Shown piece after piece: positions 50,990-59,342 of a DNA stretch of 64,000 bases. The notes under the pieces were generated by a model, which was given only the letters and a program-made list of their open reading frames with translations, ran no database searches and was not told the DNA's origin. This DNA is from Spirochaetales bacterium. GTDB taxonomy: Bacteria; Spirochaetota; Spirochaetia; DSM-2461. Positions within the stretch are counted from its first letter, which is position 1. Each line of letters opens with the position of its first letter. A program made the translations under genes and the position numbers. The stretch lies in contig JAFGXR010000001.1 in assembly GCA_016936555.1 (NCBI GenBank), positions 34,500 to 98,499 on the forward strand. Reading direction: 5' to 3'.

Positions 50990-52195
50990 ATGTCAGATTT
51001 TTTTACGAAGATTAAAGTTCGGCTTTTTGTACAGTTTTCCCTTCTCTTCGCAGGGCTTCAGGGAATGGTTCTCATCGTAGTGGCATTCCTTCACATTTTT
51101 ATGAAAGTCGGGCAACCCTGGGAACCGGTTATTGTATATTTCATTCTGGAAGTGATAGTTTTCCTGCTTTTCCTTCTGCTTCTCAGGCATATTCTCAACA
51201 ATCTTCTCGGCGGCCAGGAAGCCGTTTCCAGAATTCTGTTCCGCAATACCCGGAATATTATCAATAATATTTCCCATGAGTGGAGAACACCTCTCAATGC
51301 CATAATGGGTTTTACCGAAGAGCTTTACAATTCCGAGGAGGACTCTGATAAAAAGGAAGCTCTGAAGGCCATTTCCCAGAACAGCCGCAGACTTTTTGTC
51401 ATGTCCAAAAAACTGATTGATTTTTCATCGATTGAAACCGGTCTCTATAAGATTGATCCCCAGTTTCACAGCGTGGATCTCCTTCTTCAGAACCTCCTAA
51501 ACAAATACAATGAAAATGCCCTTTCAAAGGGACTGAAAATCGAACTGGTCAACAATATTCCCGCCGAGACCCGCATCTATTTCGATTTTCATGCGGTTTT
51601 TGAAATTCTCTCCATGATCGTTGAAAATGCAGTTAAATTCACTTTTGAAGGATCCATAAGCCTCTATGTGGAATACAAAAGGAAAATTCTCCGCTTTGCT
51701 GTTACCGACTCGGGCATCGGGATCCCGGCGAATATAAAAAGAATCGTTCTGGAATTGTATCGTCAGGGAAATTCCGAACTGGACAGGGAATTCGAAGGTA
51801 TCGGTATGGGATTGACAATCGCATCCAAGCTGGTAGAGCTTCTGAAGGGAAATATCAGAATCAGCGACAATACACCCCGGGGGACGGTTGTCACCGTGGA
51901 GCTCAAGTGCGAATCGAGAGAGAAAAAATTTCCCGCCGCTGATGAAATCCTTTCATCGGCAGGTAACAGACTCAGCGGAGAACAGAAAAAGATATTGAGG
52001 CAGGCTGCTGTCGAACTGACAGATATGGTAAAAGTATTTAATCCGGGGAAAATAAAGGAGATCGGACTTAAACTGAAAGAAAGCGATTCCCGCCTGGAAA
52101 AATATGCGGAGAGGCTTTTAGAGACAGCCCGTACCTATGATGAAGCTGGTTTGGCAACTATTGTGGAGCAAATGTTGGAGGACTGTGGATCATGA
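50990..52195 (+). CDS. Membrane-bound sensor histidine kinase
   Basis: The 401-residue protein has two N-terminal membrane helices (about 12-65), then a HisKA domain with His in NNISHEWRTPLNAIMGFTEE, and an ATPase domain with ENAVKFTFEGSISL, DSGIGIPANIK and EGIGMGLTIASKLVELL. The C-terminal 100 residues are helical and of unknown role. AGGAGGG precedes the ATG, and a TATAAT hexamer lies at 50968-50973 as a possible -10. It overlaps the HD-GYP response regulator by 4 bp, so the two form a signalling pair. The short loop between the membrane helices leaves little external sensor. Confidence 0.88.
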   Translation: MSDFFTKIKVRLFVQFSLLFAGLQGMVLIVVAFLHIFMKVGQPWEPVIVYFILEVIVFLLFLLLLRHILNNLLGGQEAVSRILFRNTRNIINNISHEWRTPLNAIMGFTEELYNSEEDSDKKEALKAISQNSRRLFVMSKKLIDFSSIETGLYKIDPQFHSVDLLLQNLLNKYNENALSKGLKIELVNNIPAETRIYFDFHAVFEILSMIVENAVKFTFEGSISLYVEYKRKILRFAVTDSGIGIPANIKRIVLELYRQGNSELDREFEGIGMGLTIASKLVELLKGNIRISDNTPRGTVVTVELKCESREKKFPAADEILSSAGNRLSGEQKKILRQAAVELTDMVKVFNPGKIKEIGLKLKESDSRLEKYAERLLETARTYDEAGLATIVEQMLEDCGS

Positions 52196-53250
52196 AGAAA
52201 AAACCGGTCATATTGGTCGTCGATGATGTAGCAACAAACCGTCAGTACCTGGCCATGATACTCGGTGAAGGGGAGGATTATGAAATCCGTCTGTCTTCCA
52301 ATGGAAAAGATGCGCTTGAGTATGTTTCCCATGAAAAGCCTGACCTTATTCTTCTGGATATCATGATGCCGGAAATGGACGGCTATGAGGTCGCCTCCCG
52401 GCTTAAAAAGGAGCCGGAGACAAATGATATTCCCATATTGTTTATCACAGCCGTTACGGGAACGGAAAACATAGTCAAAGCCTTCGAACTGGGGGGGGTC
52501 GACTATATCAACAAACCCTTCAACAAACAGGAGCTTCTATCCCGGGTTTCCGCCCACATCAGCCTGAGACTGGCCAGAATCGAACTGGAAGAGAAAAACC
52601 GGATCCTTCAGGACCGGGAGCTTCAGCTTATGGAACTGGTGGACGAAAAGACGGAAAGGCTTGAAGGTACGACTTTTGCCCTTGTAAATGCCCTGGAAAA
52701 TGCCAATCTGTTCAATGATACCGATACGGGGGATCATATCGCCCGGGTCGGGGCCTATGCCGCCCTTTTCGCCCGGGAATACGGATGCGATGAAGATTAT
52801 ATAAAAAGGATCAAGCTCTACTCATCTCTCCATGATGTGGGTAAAGTGGGAATCCCCGATAAAATACTCAAGAAGCCGGGAAAATACACTCCCGAGGAGT
52901 TCGTTCAGATGCAGGAACATGTTGTCATCGGTTCACGGATGCTCGATAATCCCGCCATTGATATCATGGCCAAGAACATCACGCTCTACCACCACGAAAA
53001 GTGGGACGGAACCGGCTATGTCAGAGGATTGGCGGGAGAGGAAATCCCCCTGGAGGCGCGGATTGTCGCCATTTCCGATGTCTATGATGCCCTGAGTACC
53101 AAGCGTCCCTACAAAGAGCCTTTTCCTGAAGCTCAGATAGATAAAATTATTCTTGAAGGGAAGGGGACGCACTTCGATCCCGATCTGGTGGAAATCTTTT
53201 TCCGCTGCAAAAAAGGTTTGCTTGAAATACAGAGCCGGTTCAGCGAATGA
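52192..53250 (+). CDS. Response regulator with HD-GYP-type output domain
   Basis: The 352-residue protein has a receiver (about 5-122) with LVVDDVATNRQYLAMIL, phospho-Asp in LILLDIMMPEMDGYEVA and the NKPFNKQEL lysine, then an HD-GYP domain (about 160-340) with HIARVGAYAALFAREY, HDVGKVGIPDKILKKP, HHEKWDGTGYVRGLAGEEIP and DVYDALSTKRPYKEPF. HD-GYP proteins degrade cyclic di-GMP. The metal-binding HD and HH residues are present, but the GYP of the name is GYV here. Phosphorylation by the kinase encoded just upstream probably controls it. Confidence 0.88.
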   Translation: MKKKPVILVVDDVATNRQYLAMILGEGEDYEIRLSSNGKDALEYVSHEKPDLILLDIMMPEMDGYEVASRLKKEPETNDIPILFITAVTGTENIVKAFELGGVDYINKPFNKQELLSRVSAHISLRLARIELEEKNRILQDRELQLMELVDEKTERLEGTTFALVNALENANLFNDTDTGDHIARVGAYAALFAREYGCDEDYIKRIKLYSSLHDVGKVGIPDKILKKPGKYTPEEFVQMQEHVVIGSRMLDNPAIDIMAKNITLYHHEKWDGTGYVRGLAGEEIPLEARIVAISDVYDALSTKRPYKEPFPEAQIDKIILEGKGTHFDPDLVEIFFRCKKGLLEIQSRFSE

Positions 53251-53302
53251 CTGGACTGAGCCGCCCCGTCTCCGCTATGATGGGCACCGGAGTTAATTGG
53301 AA

Positions 53303-53602
53303 ATGGAATTAAAAGGTTATCAGAGATCCTATCTCACGAAAGAAGCGCATGACATCAAGCCGGTAGTTATGATCGGACGAAACGGTATGAGCGATCAGGT
53401 CATTAAAGCCGTAAACGAAGCGCTGGATGTCCATGAACTGATCAAAGTAAAATTTATCGATTTTAAAGAATCGCGCCACGATCTGGCAGGAGTTATAGCC
53501 GAAAAGACGGAATCTCTTCTTGTCCGTGTCGTCGGAAACATCGCTATCTATTACAGAGAGCACAAAGAGAAAGATAAAAGAAAATTCAGAATTCCCCGAT
53601 AG
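53303..53602 (+). CDS. yhbY: CRM-domain RNA-binding protein (YhbY family)
   Basis: The 99-residue protein has the YhbY/CRM fold signature: LTKEAHDIKPVVMIGRNGMS, QVIKAVNEALDVHELIKVKF and the C-terminal strand NIAIYYREHKEKDK. YhbY binds pre-50S ribosomal particles. I chose ATG 53303; a TTG six bases earlier also has GGAG nearby. Confidence 0.9.
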   Translation: MELKGYQRSYLTKEAHDIKPVVMIGRNGMSDQVIKAVNEALDVHELIKVKFIDFKESRHDLAGVIAEKTESLLVRVVGNIAIYYREHKEKDKRKFRIPR

Positions 53603-53604
53603 AA

Positions 53605-54126
53605 TTACTGATTTTCGTACTGCTGGACTTCATCGTGTTTGTATTCAAGCTGTACGCCCGCTTCAGCGAACATGACTTCCGATTCGGCGCCGGCGTGGTA
53701 TTTCTTTTCACAGACCACACGGACGATCCCGCAGTTGATAATCAGCATGGCGCAGGTCCGGCAGGGCGTCATGCGGCAGTAAAGGGTTGCCCCTTCAATA
53801 GAGATGCCTCTTCTGGCAGCCTGGCAAATGGCGTTCTGTTCGGCGTGGACGGTTCTTACGCAATGGTGACTTTCGTGTCCGTCCTCATGGACGACCGTCT
53901 TGAACTGGTGTCCCGCCTCGTCACAATGGGGCAGGCCCTGAGGGGCTCCCACATAACCTGTGGCGAGGATCTGCCTGTCTCGGGCGATAACACATCCGCT
54001 CCGTCCGCGATCGCAGGTGGCCCTTTTGGAAATGGCTTCACAGACTTCCATAAAATATTCATCCCAGCTCGGTCTCACATAGTCGCTCAAAAGATCTCTC
54101 CCTCTGTCCGGTTTCGCTTTCTGCAC
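53605..54126 (-). CDS. Deoxycytidylate (dCMP) deaminase family protein
   Basis: The 173-residue zinc enzyme is of the dCMP deaminase/ComEB type and converts dCMP to dUMP for dTTP synthesis. It has DEYFMEVCEAISKRATCDRG, SGCVIARDRQILATGYVG, the catalytic VHAEQNAICQAARRG and the zinc pair in MTPCRTCAMLIINCGI. The end is acidic. Its stop lies 3 bp from the convergent yhbY stop. Confidence 0.9.
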   Translation of the reverse strand: MQKAKPDRGRDLLSDYVRPSWDEYFMEVCEAISKRATCDRGRSGCVIARDRQILATGYVGAPQGLPHCDEAGHQFKTVVHEDGHESHHCVRTVHAEQNAICQAARRGISIEGATLYCRMTPCRTCAMLIINCGIVRVVCEKKYHAGAESEVMFAEAGVQLEYKHDEVQQYENQ

Positions 54127-54193
54127 TATATCATAATCCCTTCAAAAAATATATGCTGTTCTACCGGGAATTGAATCCCCCTGGAGGTTAAGA

Positions 54194-54553
54194 ATGGAAT
54201 CGCCTTTTTACAGAGGATTGAAAAAAATAAAAAAGAATCATTTCGCCGGTAAGGGAAATGATGTGGAAGCGGAAATCAAGGAAATGCTCTACCGGAATCT
54301 CGATGTGGATGACAGCATCTGCGATGATATTTTTTTCCGGTACTGCGCCGGCGCCGAAAATCTTTTCGATTCGGCGGAAATCCTGGCCGATATCGTGGAT
54401 CTCTTTAACTGCCAGTACGATGAGGAGACCGATCCGCTGACTGAAGATGACTGGGTATACGTCCGATCCATAGTCAATGCCTCGGCAGATGAAATGGATA
54501 TGAACGTGATTACCTATATAATGCGTTTGATTGTCGATCGCGGGTTATATTGA
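54194..54553 (+). CDS. Hypothetical protein
   Basis: The 119-residue product is acidic and looks helical (VEAEIKEMLYRNLDVDDSIC, ENLFDSAEILADIVDLFN, NVITYIMRLIVDRGLY). CTGGAGG lies ten bases upstream of the ATG, which supports a real gene. It has no membrane segment or signal peptide, and I do not recognise the family. It stands alone between the divergent deaminase and a convergent small protein. Confidence 0.65.
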   Translation: MESPFYRGLKKIKKNHFAGKGNDVEAEIKEMLYRNLDVDDSICDDIFFRYCAGAENLFDSAEILADIVDLFNCQYDEETDPLTEDDWVYVRSIVNASADEMDMNVITYIMRLIVDRGLY

Positions 54554-54559
54554 TCCTTC

Positions 54560-54742
54560 TCAGTTGAAGCGGGAATTGATATAGTTCATTATGATTTCGT
54601 CATTGATAAATCCCAGATCAATGGCGATTTCACCGAACATCCTTTCATCGCCCTGATTCTGTTTTTCGATAACCTGGTTCCTCTGTTCTTGTGTCATGGC
54701 GCCGATCCTTACAAGACCTTCGCCTATTTTTTCAACTGCCAT
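54560..54742 (-). CDS. Small protein resembling a GspE/MshE N-terminal (MshEN-like) motif
   Basis: The 60-residue protein begins EKIGEGLVRIGAMTQEQRNQ and continues GEIAIDLGFINDEIIMNYI. The 'IGExLxxxGxxTxxQ ... GEIAxxLGFI' theme is that of the N-terminal domain of type II secretion ATPases, here alone. In such ATPases the domain can bind cyclic di-GMP, so a small adaptor role is possible. GGAGG lies seven bases before the ATG. It is probably transcribed apart from the convergent gene. Confidence 0.6.
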   Translation of the reverse strand: MAVEKIGEGLVRIGAMTQEQRNQVIEKQNQGDERMFGEIAIDLGFINDEIIMNYINSRFN

Positions 54743-54787
54743 CGAGTCGCCTCCGTTACTATTATTGTATAGCCTTATAGAGTTCCG

Positions 54788-55957
54788 TCAATACGGTTTT
54801 ATAAATACGCTCTGTCCATCGGGAACAATGTCGATGATAATCTTTCCGCTGTCAATCCGCGACAAGACCCGGTCTCCCCCGGGACCGTAGGCTGAAGCGG
54901 TCTCCCAGCCCGGCGGAAGATTCAGGCTGACAGTGAGTTCCCTGTCGTAAATCCCCTTATCGAGACTGTTGTCCAGAGTGAGCCGGAGAGATGTTCCGCC
55001 GTTGGCCAGATGGAGGAGAGACGCATCCCTTTCATAGATATACTTGGAGACGGCGGCAAAGGTATCGATCCAGAAACCCCTGTCTATCAAATAATCCACA
55101 GCGCTGGAAAAAACATCTCTGCTTAAGGGGCTCCATCCTGTACCTTCGGTGGGGCCGTCGGCCGGTTCCACTCCGTGGAACGATGTGACGAACCACGATT
55201 TCTCCCTGTAGACGTCTTCTGCCACCTTCTGCCAGTCGCTGTCGCTGTGGCTGTTTAAAATACCCAGAGCATTGACAGCATACATGTTCTCCGGAGGATC
55301 GGAGGGAATTCCCCCTTTCCGGCTGTAGTAGTAGGATATTATTCCGTTTCCGGACCGGGCGGAGAGGTATTCTTCTTCCGCAGCTTCCACGGTTTTGTCC
55401 GTTTCCCTCCAGTGGGGCCAGCAGAAAGTCTCGACGGAGACGTCCGGGATCTGCGACTCTATCAGTTTCCGGCTCTCTCTCAGCTCCGCATCAAGGTCGA
55501 CACCGGGCGCCGTGACATCTACATGGTTGAGACTGTGGCTGCCGATTTCATGGCCGGAGGCGGCAATCTGCGAAGCCTGCTCCCAGTTCATCATGCGCCG
55601 TACCGTACCGTGATCGTCCCAGTCTCCAGTTCCGATGAGTCCGGCAGCCAGATAAAAGGTTCCTTTGATCCCTTTTTCCTCCAGAACCGGCCAGGCCGTG
55701 CTGTACTGATCATAGGTTCCGTCGTCAAAAGTTATGGACGCGGCGGCTTCTCTGAAACCGTACCAGCGGGCGATCTCACCTTCGAAATCAAAGTCCGCAG
55801 GAATGGCGTAATCAGAACTGAATTCCGCTGAGAAAAGGGGAGGCTCATCGTTTTGTTCTTCCCCGGCATTCTGTGCCGGCGGAACGAGGCAGGACATCAG
55901 GAGAACCGGTAATATTCCGGCAAGGATTTTTTTCTTTGCCTGAAGAGAGATTGTCAT
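54788..55957 (-). CDS. Polysaccharide deacetylase-type lipoprotein
   Basis: The 389-residue product has a lipoprotein signal (AKKKILAGILPVLLMSC with lipobox LMSC) followed by a NodB/polysaccharide deacetylase domain: ASITFDDGTYDQYSTAWPVL with the metal Asp pair, GTFYLAAGLIGTGDWDD, HEIGSHSLNHVD with the His pair, and VETFCWPHWRETDKTVEAA. A beta-sandwich-like C-terminal part follows (LRLTLDNSLDKGIYDRELTV). It probably deacetylates a glycan at the membrane or the cell surface. I chose the start at 55957; 55981 is an alternative. Confidence 0.8.
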   Translation of the reverse strand: MTISLQAKKKILAGILPVLLMSCLVPPAQNAGEEQNDEPPLFSAEFSSDYAIPADFDFEGEIARWYGFREAAASITFDDGTYDQYSTAWPVLEEKGIKGTFYLAAGLIGTGDWDDHGTVRRMMNWEQASQIAASGHEIGSHSLNHVDVTAPGVDLDAELRESRKLIESQIPDVSVETFCWPHWRETDKTVEAAEEEYLSARSGNGIISYYYSRKGGIPSDPPENMYAVNALGILNSHSDSDWQKVAEDVYREKSWFVTSFHGVEPADGPTEGTGWSPLSRDVFSSAVDYLIDRGFWIDTFAAVSKYIYERDASLLHLANGGTSLRLTLDNSLDKGIYDRELTVSLNLPPGWETASAYGPGGDRVLSRIDSGKIIIDIVPDGQSVFIKPY

Positions 55958-56117
55958 AATGAAAATAGTAATTCTTTCCATCTGGACTGTCTATATAACT
56001 CGGGGAAGAGGGTTCTCATTCGCTTGCCTTTTTTCTAAACCGGTGTTATTCTGAATTCAGTTTTAACGTGAAAATAGAAGTTGAAACCGAATAAGATAAG
56101 ATCGCAAGGAATAAAAA

Positions 56118-57821
56118 ATGAATATTTTCGTCAATCACATCGGGTATGCACCCCATGATAGAAAACAGGTGGTTATCGAAGGACCATCGCGGCTGGAAGA
56201 GGCGGTCCTGTCACTCATAAACAGGGATACCGGTGAAATCGTATTTCAGGATAAACCGGTTCAGCGCGGTCCCGTGGCCCGATGGAAAAAATGGAATTTC
56301 CTCGTTCTGGATTTTTCCCGGTTCCGCGAAGAGGGGCGCTATGTCTTCCAGATGAATTTCGAAGGGAAAACCGTTCTTTCGGAAATGTTCCGCATAGAAA
56401 AAGAGCTTCTGCGGGAAACCACCGTTTCCGATCTCCTTTATTATTTTAAAAGCATGCGCTCGACGGGAAACTACGACAGGCGGGACAGAGCTGTACCCGT
56501 ATACGGAAAAGATTTAACCGTGGATGCCCATGGAGGCTGGTATGACGCTTCAGGTGACACAAGCAAATATCTGAGCCATCTCAGTTACGCCAATTTTCTC
56601 AATCCCCAGCAGACTCCCATGGTGGCCTGGAATATGATAGAGGCGCTCCAGGAGATGAGAGCCAAGGGCAAGCTGACAGGTTCGGAGATGGAAAAGCGCT
56701 TTCTCGAGGAGATCCTCCAGGGGAGTGATTTCATTATGAGGATGCAGGATCCTTCGGGATTTTTCTACATGACTCTTTTCGACCAGTGGTCCAAAGATCT
56801 GAAAAAGAGAATGCTCTGCTCCTATACGGGACAGGACGGAAGAAGATGGGAAACCTATCAGGCGGGTTACCGGCAGGGCGGCGGCGTTGCGGTCGCTCTT
56901 CTGGCCAGAACAGCGGCGATCGGTGCGGAAGGGGATTTCAGAACCGCCGAATACCTGAATGCAGCCGTACTGGGGTTCGATCATCTGGAGGAGTTCAATT
57001 TATCCTATCTCGATGACGGAAAGGAAAACGTTATCGACGACTACTGCGCTCTTCTTGCCGCGTCGGAACTCTATGCGGCTACAGGGCGGGAAAGGTTTCT
57101 GGCCGCCGCAGAAAAGAGAGCGGCCAGTCTGACCGGAAGAGTCCGGTCAGAGGGGCCCTACCGCGGATGGATCAGCGCGGACGGAGCGGACCGGCCTTAT
57201 TTTCATGCTGCAGAAGCGGGTCTTCCCGTGCTTTCACTCATCCGCTATCTGGAGTGTACCTCAGCGGCAGACCGGGAAGATAAAGATTCTGTTCTCAGAG
57301 CCATAAAAAGGATAATGGAGTTTGAGCTGAATATAACCGGGGAAGTCAACAATCCTTTCGGTTACGCGCGTCAGTTTACAAAAGCGGAAGACCGCGAGGC
57401 TTCGGGGGCCTTTTTCATCCCCCACAACAACCCTTCAGGATACTGGTGGCAGGGAGAGAATGCCCGGCTGGCGTCTCTGGCGGCGGCCGCCGTCAAAACT
57501 TCCCGCCTTTTTGCAGGCGACAGCGCTCTGGCGGAAAAGCTCAGAGCCTATGCCCTGGATCAGTTGAACTGGATTCTCGGATGCAATCCCTACAATATGT
57601 GCATGATGCAGGGCCACGGCGCGAATAATCCTCCCTACGAAAGGGATTTCATCAACAATCCCGGAGGGATCTGCAACGGCATAACATCGGGCTTCCTCGA
57701 TGAAGAGGATATCGATTTCGCTCCCGAAGGGGCGGGGCAGCGGGGTGATCATTCGTGGCGCTGGGGCGAGCAGTGGATTCCCCATGCGGGGTGGTTCCTT
57801 CTGGCCGTTTCGCTCTTGTAA
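56118..57821 (+). CDS. Glycoside hydrolase family 9-type protein, cytoplasmic
   Basis: The 567-residue enzyme has an Ig-like CelD_N domain (about 1-95: VNHIGYAPHDRKQVVI) and a GH9 (alpha/alpha)6 barrel with DAHGGWYDASGDTSKYLSHL (the Asp pair of the base/nucleophile region), AYALDQLNWILGCNPYNMCM and a late acidic residue in WWQGENARLA. The DASGD spacing differs from plant/cellulase GH9 (DAGD). There is no signal peptide, so the substrate is probably an imported oligosaccharide such as a cello- or chito-oligomer. The start is weakly supported (AAGGAATAAAA). Confidence 0.82.
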   Translation: MNIFVNHIGYAPHDRKQVVIEGPSRLEEAVLSLINRDTGEIVFQDKPVQRGPVARWKKWNFLVLDFSRFREEGRYVFQMNFEGKTVLSEMFRIEKELLRETTVSDLLYYFKSMRSTGNYDRRDRAVPVYGKDLTVDAHGGWYDASGDTSKYLSHLSYANFLNPQQTPMVAWNMIEALQEMRAKGKLTGSEMEKRFLEEILQGSDFIMRMQDPSGFFYMTLFDQWSKDLKKRMLCSYTGQDGRRWETYQAGYRQGGGVAVALLARTAAIGAEGDFRTAEYLNAAVLGFDHLEEFNLSYLDDGKENVIDDYCALLAASELYAATGRERFLAAAEKRAASLTGRVRSEGPYRGWISADGADRPYFHAAEAGLPVLSLIRYLECTSAADREDKDSVLRAIKRIMEFELNITGEVNNPFGYARQFTKAEDREASGAFFIPHNNPSGYWWQGENARLASLAAAAVKTSRLFAGDSALAEKLRAYALDQLNWILGCNPYNMCMMQGHGANNPPYERDFINNPGGICNGITSGFLDEEDIDFAPEGAGQRGDHSWRWGEQWIPHAGWFLLAVSLL

Positions 57822-57841
57822 AACTGATTCATTTAATCTTG

Positions 57842-57888
57842 ATCCGGCAGTGTCTTTAAAGGGGCATGATACTGCCGGATTTTTTTTG
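57842..57888 (+). terminator. Intrinsic terminator after the GH9 gene
   Basis: ATCCGGCAGT (57842-57851) and ACTGCCGGAT (57871-57880) pair over 10 bp, and eight T residues follow. Confidence 0.85.
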
Positions 57889-57954
57889 TTCATTATTTGA
57901 CGGCTGTTCCAGCCGGTGTTAGATTTGTAGGACATTATTTCAAAAGGAAAAGCT

Positions 57955-59340
57955 ATGTATTCACAGGAATTCTATAACAGACTTCTGTCTCTGGCTCTGA
58001 AGAACGGAGGCGATTACGCCGATATCTTCGTGGAGGATACGAATGATACGGTTCTTCTCTTCGACAGCGGCAAAGTCAAATCCATAAATACAGGTCTGAT
58101 AGCCGGCGCGGGCATCCGCGTCATCATGGGCGGCAAGAGCGTTTACCTTTATGCCAGCAATGCCGACGAGCGGAAGCTTCTGGAACTGGCGGAAACCGTA
58201 TCTCAGGCCGTCAAATACGATAAAACGGGAAATCTGGGAGAGCTGACTCCTCTTTCTTTCAGCAATGCCCATCCTATTCAGATTCTTCCCTCCTCGGTCG
58301 ATCTGAAAGATAAACTGGATATACTCTCCCGTGCCGATAGCGCTGCAAGGGATAAATCCTCAAAAATACAGGAAGTCATGGTCCGCTACTGGGACAATTC
58401 CCAGAATGTGACAATCGCCACTTCGGAAGGGCGTCTGGTCCAGGACCGGCGGATCCGGACGAGGCTGGCCGTGACGGCTGTCGGTGTCGACGGCGAGAAA
58501 AAGGAAACGGGGTTTTTCGGTCCCGGAAAAGCTCTGGGATTCGAGCTCTTCGATCGGTATACGCCCGAGTCCATTGCGGAGGAAGCCGCGCGGATCGCCC
58601 TGGTGTCTCTCGAAGCGGGCGCCGCGCCTCAGGGGAAAATGCCCGTGGTCATGGACAACGCCTTCGGCGGGGTCATCTTTCATGAAGCCTGCGGCCACGC
58701 CCTGGAAGCGACGGCCGTCGCCGACAATGCCTCGGTTTTCTGCGGAAAGCTGGGGCAGCAGATCGCCAACCCCATTGTTACCGCCATCGATGACGGAACG
58801 CTTGTCAATGAATGGGGCTCCCAGAATTTTGACGACGAGGGAATGCCGATGCAGAAAAATGTTCTGATCGAGAAGGGAATTCTCAAATCCTTTATGGTCG
58901 ACAAGCTGGGATCACTCAAAATGGACCATCCCGTCACGGGGAGTGCGAGAAAGCAGTCCTATAAATTCGCCCCCACTTCGCGGATGACCAATACCTTTAT
59001 CGCGCCCGGAGAGAGCTCTCTCGAAGATATGATCGGATCTATCGACAATGGGTTGTACTGCCGCAATATGGGCGGCGGATCGGTTAATCCCCCCACGACG
59101 GACTTCAACTTCGCCGTGGCGGAAGCCTATCTGATTAAAAACGGAAAAATCGACCGACCTGTCAAAGGCGCGTCGCTGATCGGAAAAGGGGCGGATATTA
59201 TAAAGAATATTGAAATGGTCGGTAAAAACCTCGATTACGGAACGGGAATGTGCGGATCCGCATCGGGATCGATTCCCGCCAATGTGGGGCAGCCGCCCAT
59301 TAAGGTGACCGGCCTGGTTGTCGGCGGACAGGAGGGGTAA
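57955..59340 (+). CDS. tldD: Metalloprotease TldD
   Basis: TldD, with TldE, forms a metallopeptidase that degrades unfolded or modified peptides. The 461-residue protein has the zinc motif HEACGHALEATAVADN, preceded by GVIF, and the C-terminal MCGSASGSIPANVGQPPIKV. Length matches the family. tldE lies 2 bp downstream. Confidence 0.93.
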   Translation: MYSQEFYNRLLSLALKNGGDYADIFVEDTNDTVLLFDSGKVKSINTGLIAGAGIRVIMGGKSVYLYASNADERKLLELAETVSQAVKYDKTGNLGELTPLSFSNAHPIQILPSSVDLKDKLDILSRADSAARDKSSKIQEVMVRYWDNSQNVTIATSEGRLVQDRRIRTRLAVTAVGVDGEKKETGFFGPGKALGFELFDRYTPESIAEEAARIALVSLEAGAAPQGKMPVVMDNAFGGVIFHEACGHALEATAVADNASVFCGKLGQQIANPIVTAIDDGTLVNEWGSQNFDDEGMPMQKNVLIEKGILKSFMVDKLGSLKMDHPVTGSARKQSYKFAPTSRMTNTFIAPGESSLEDMIGSIDNGLYCRNMGGGSVNPPTTDFNFAVAEAYLIKNGKIDRPVKGASLIGKGADIIKNIEMVGKNLDYGTGMCGSASGSIPANVGQPPIKVTGLVVGGQEG

Positions 59341-59342
59341 GT

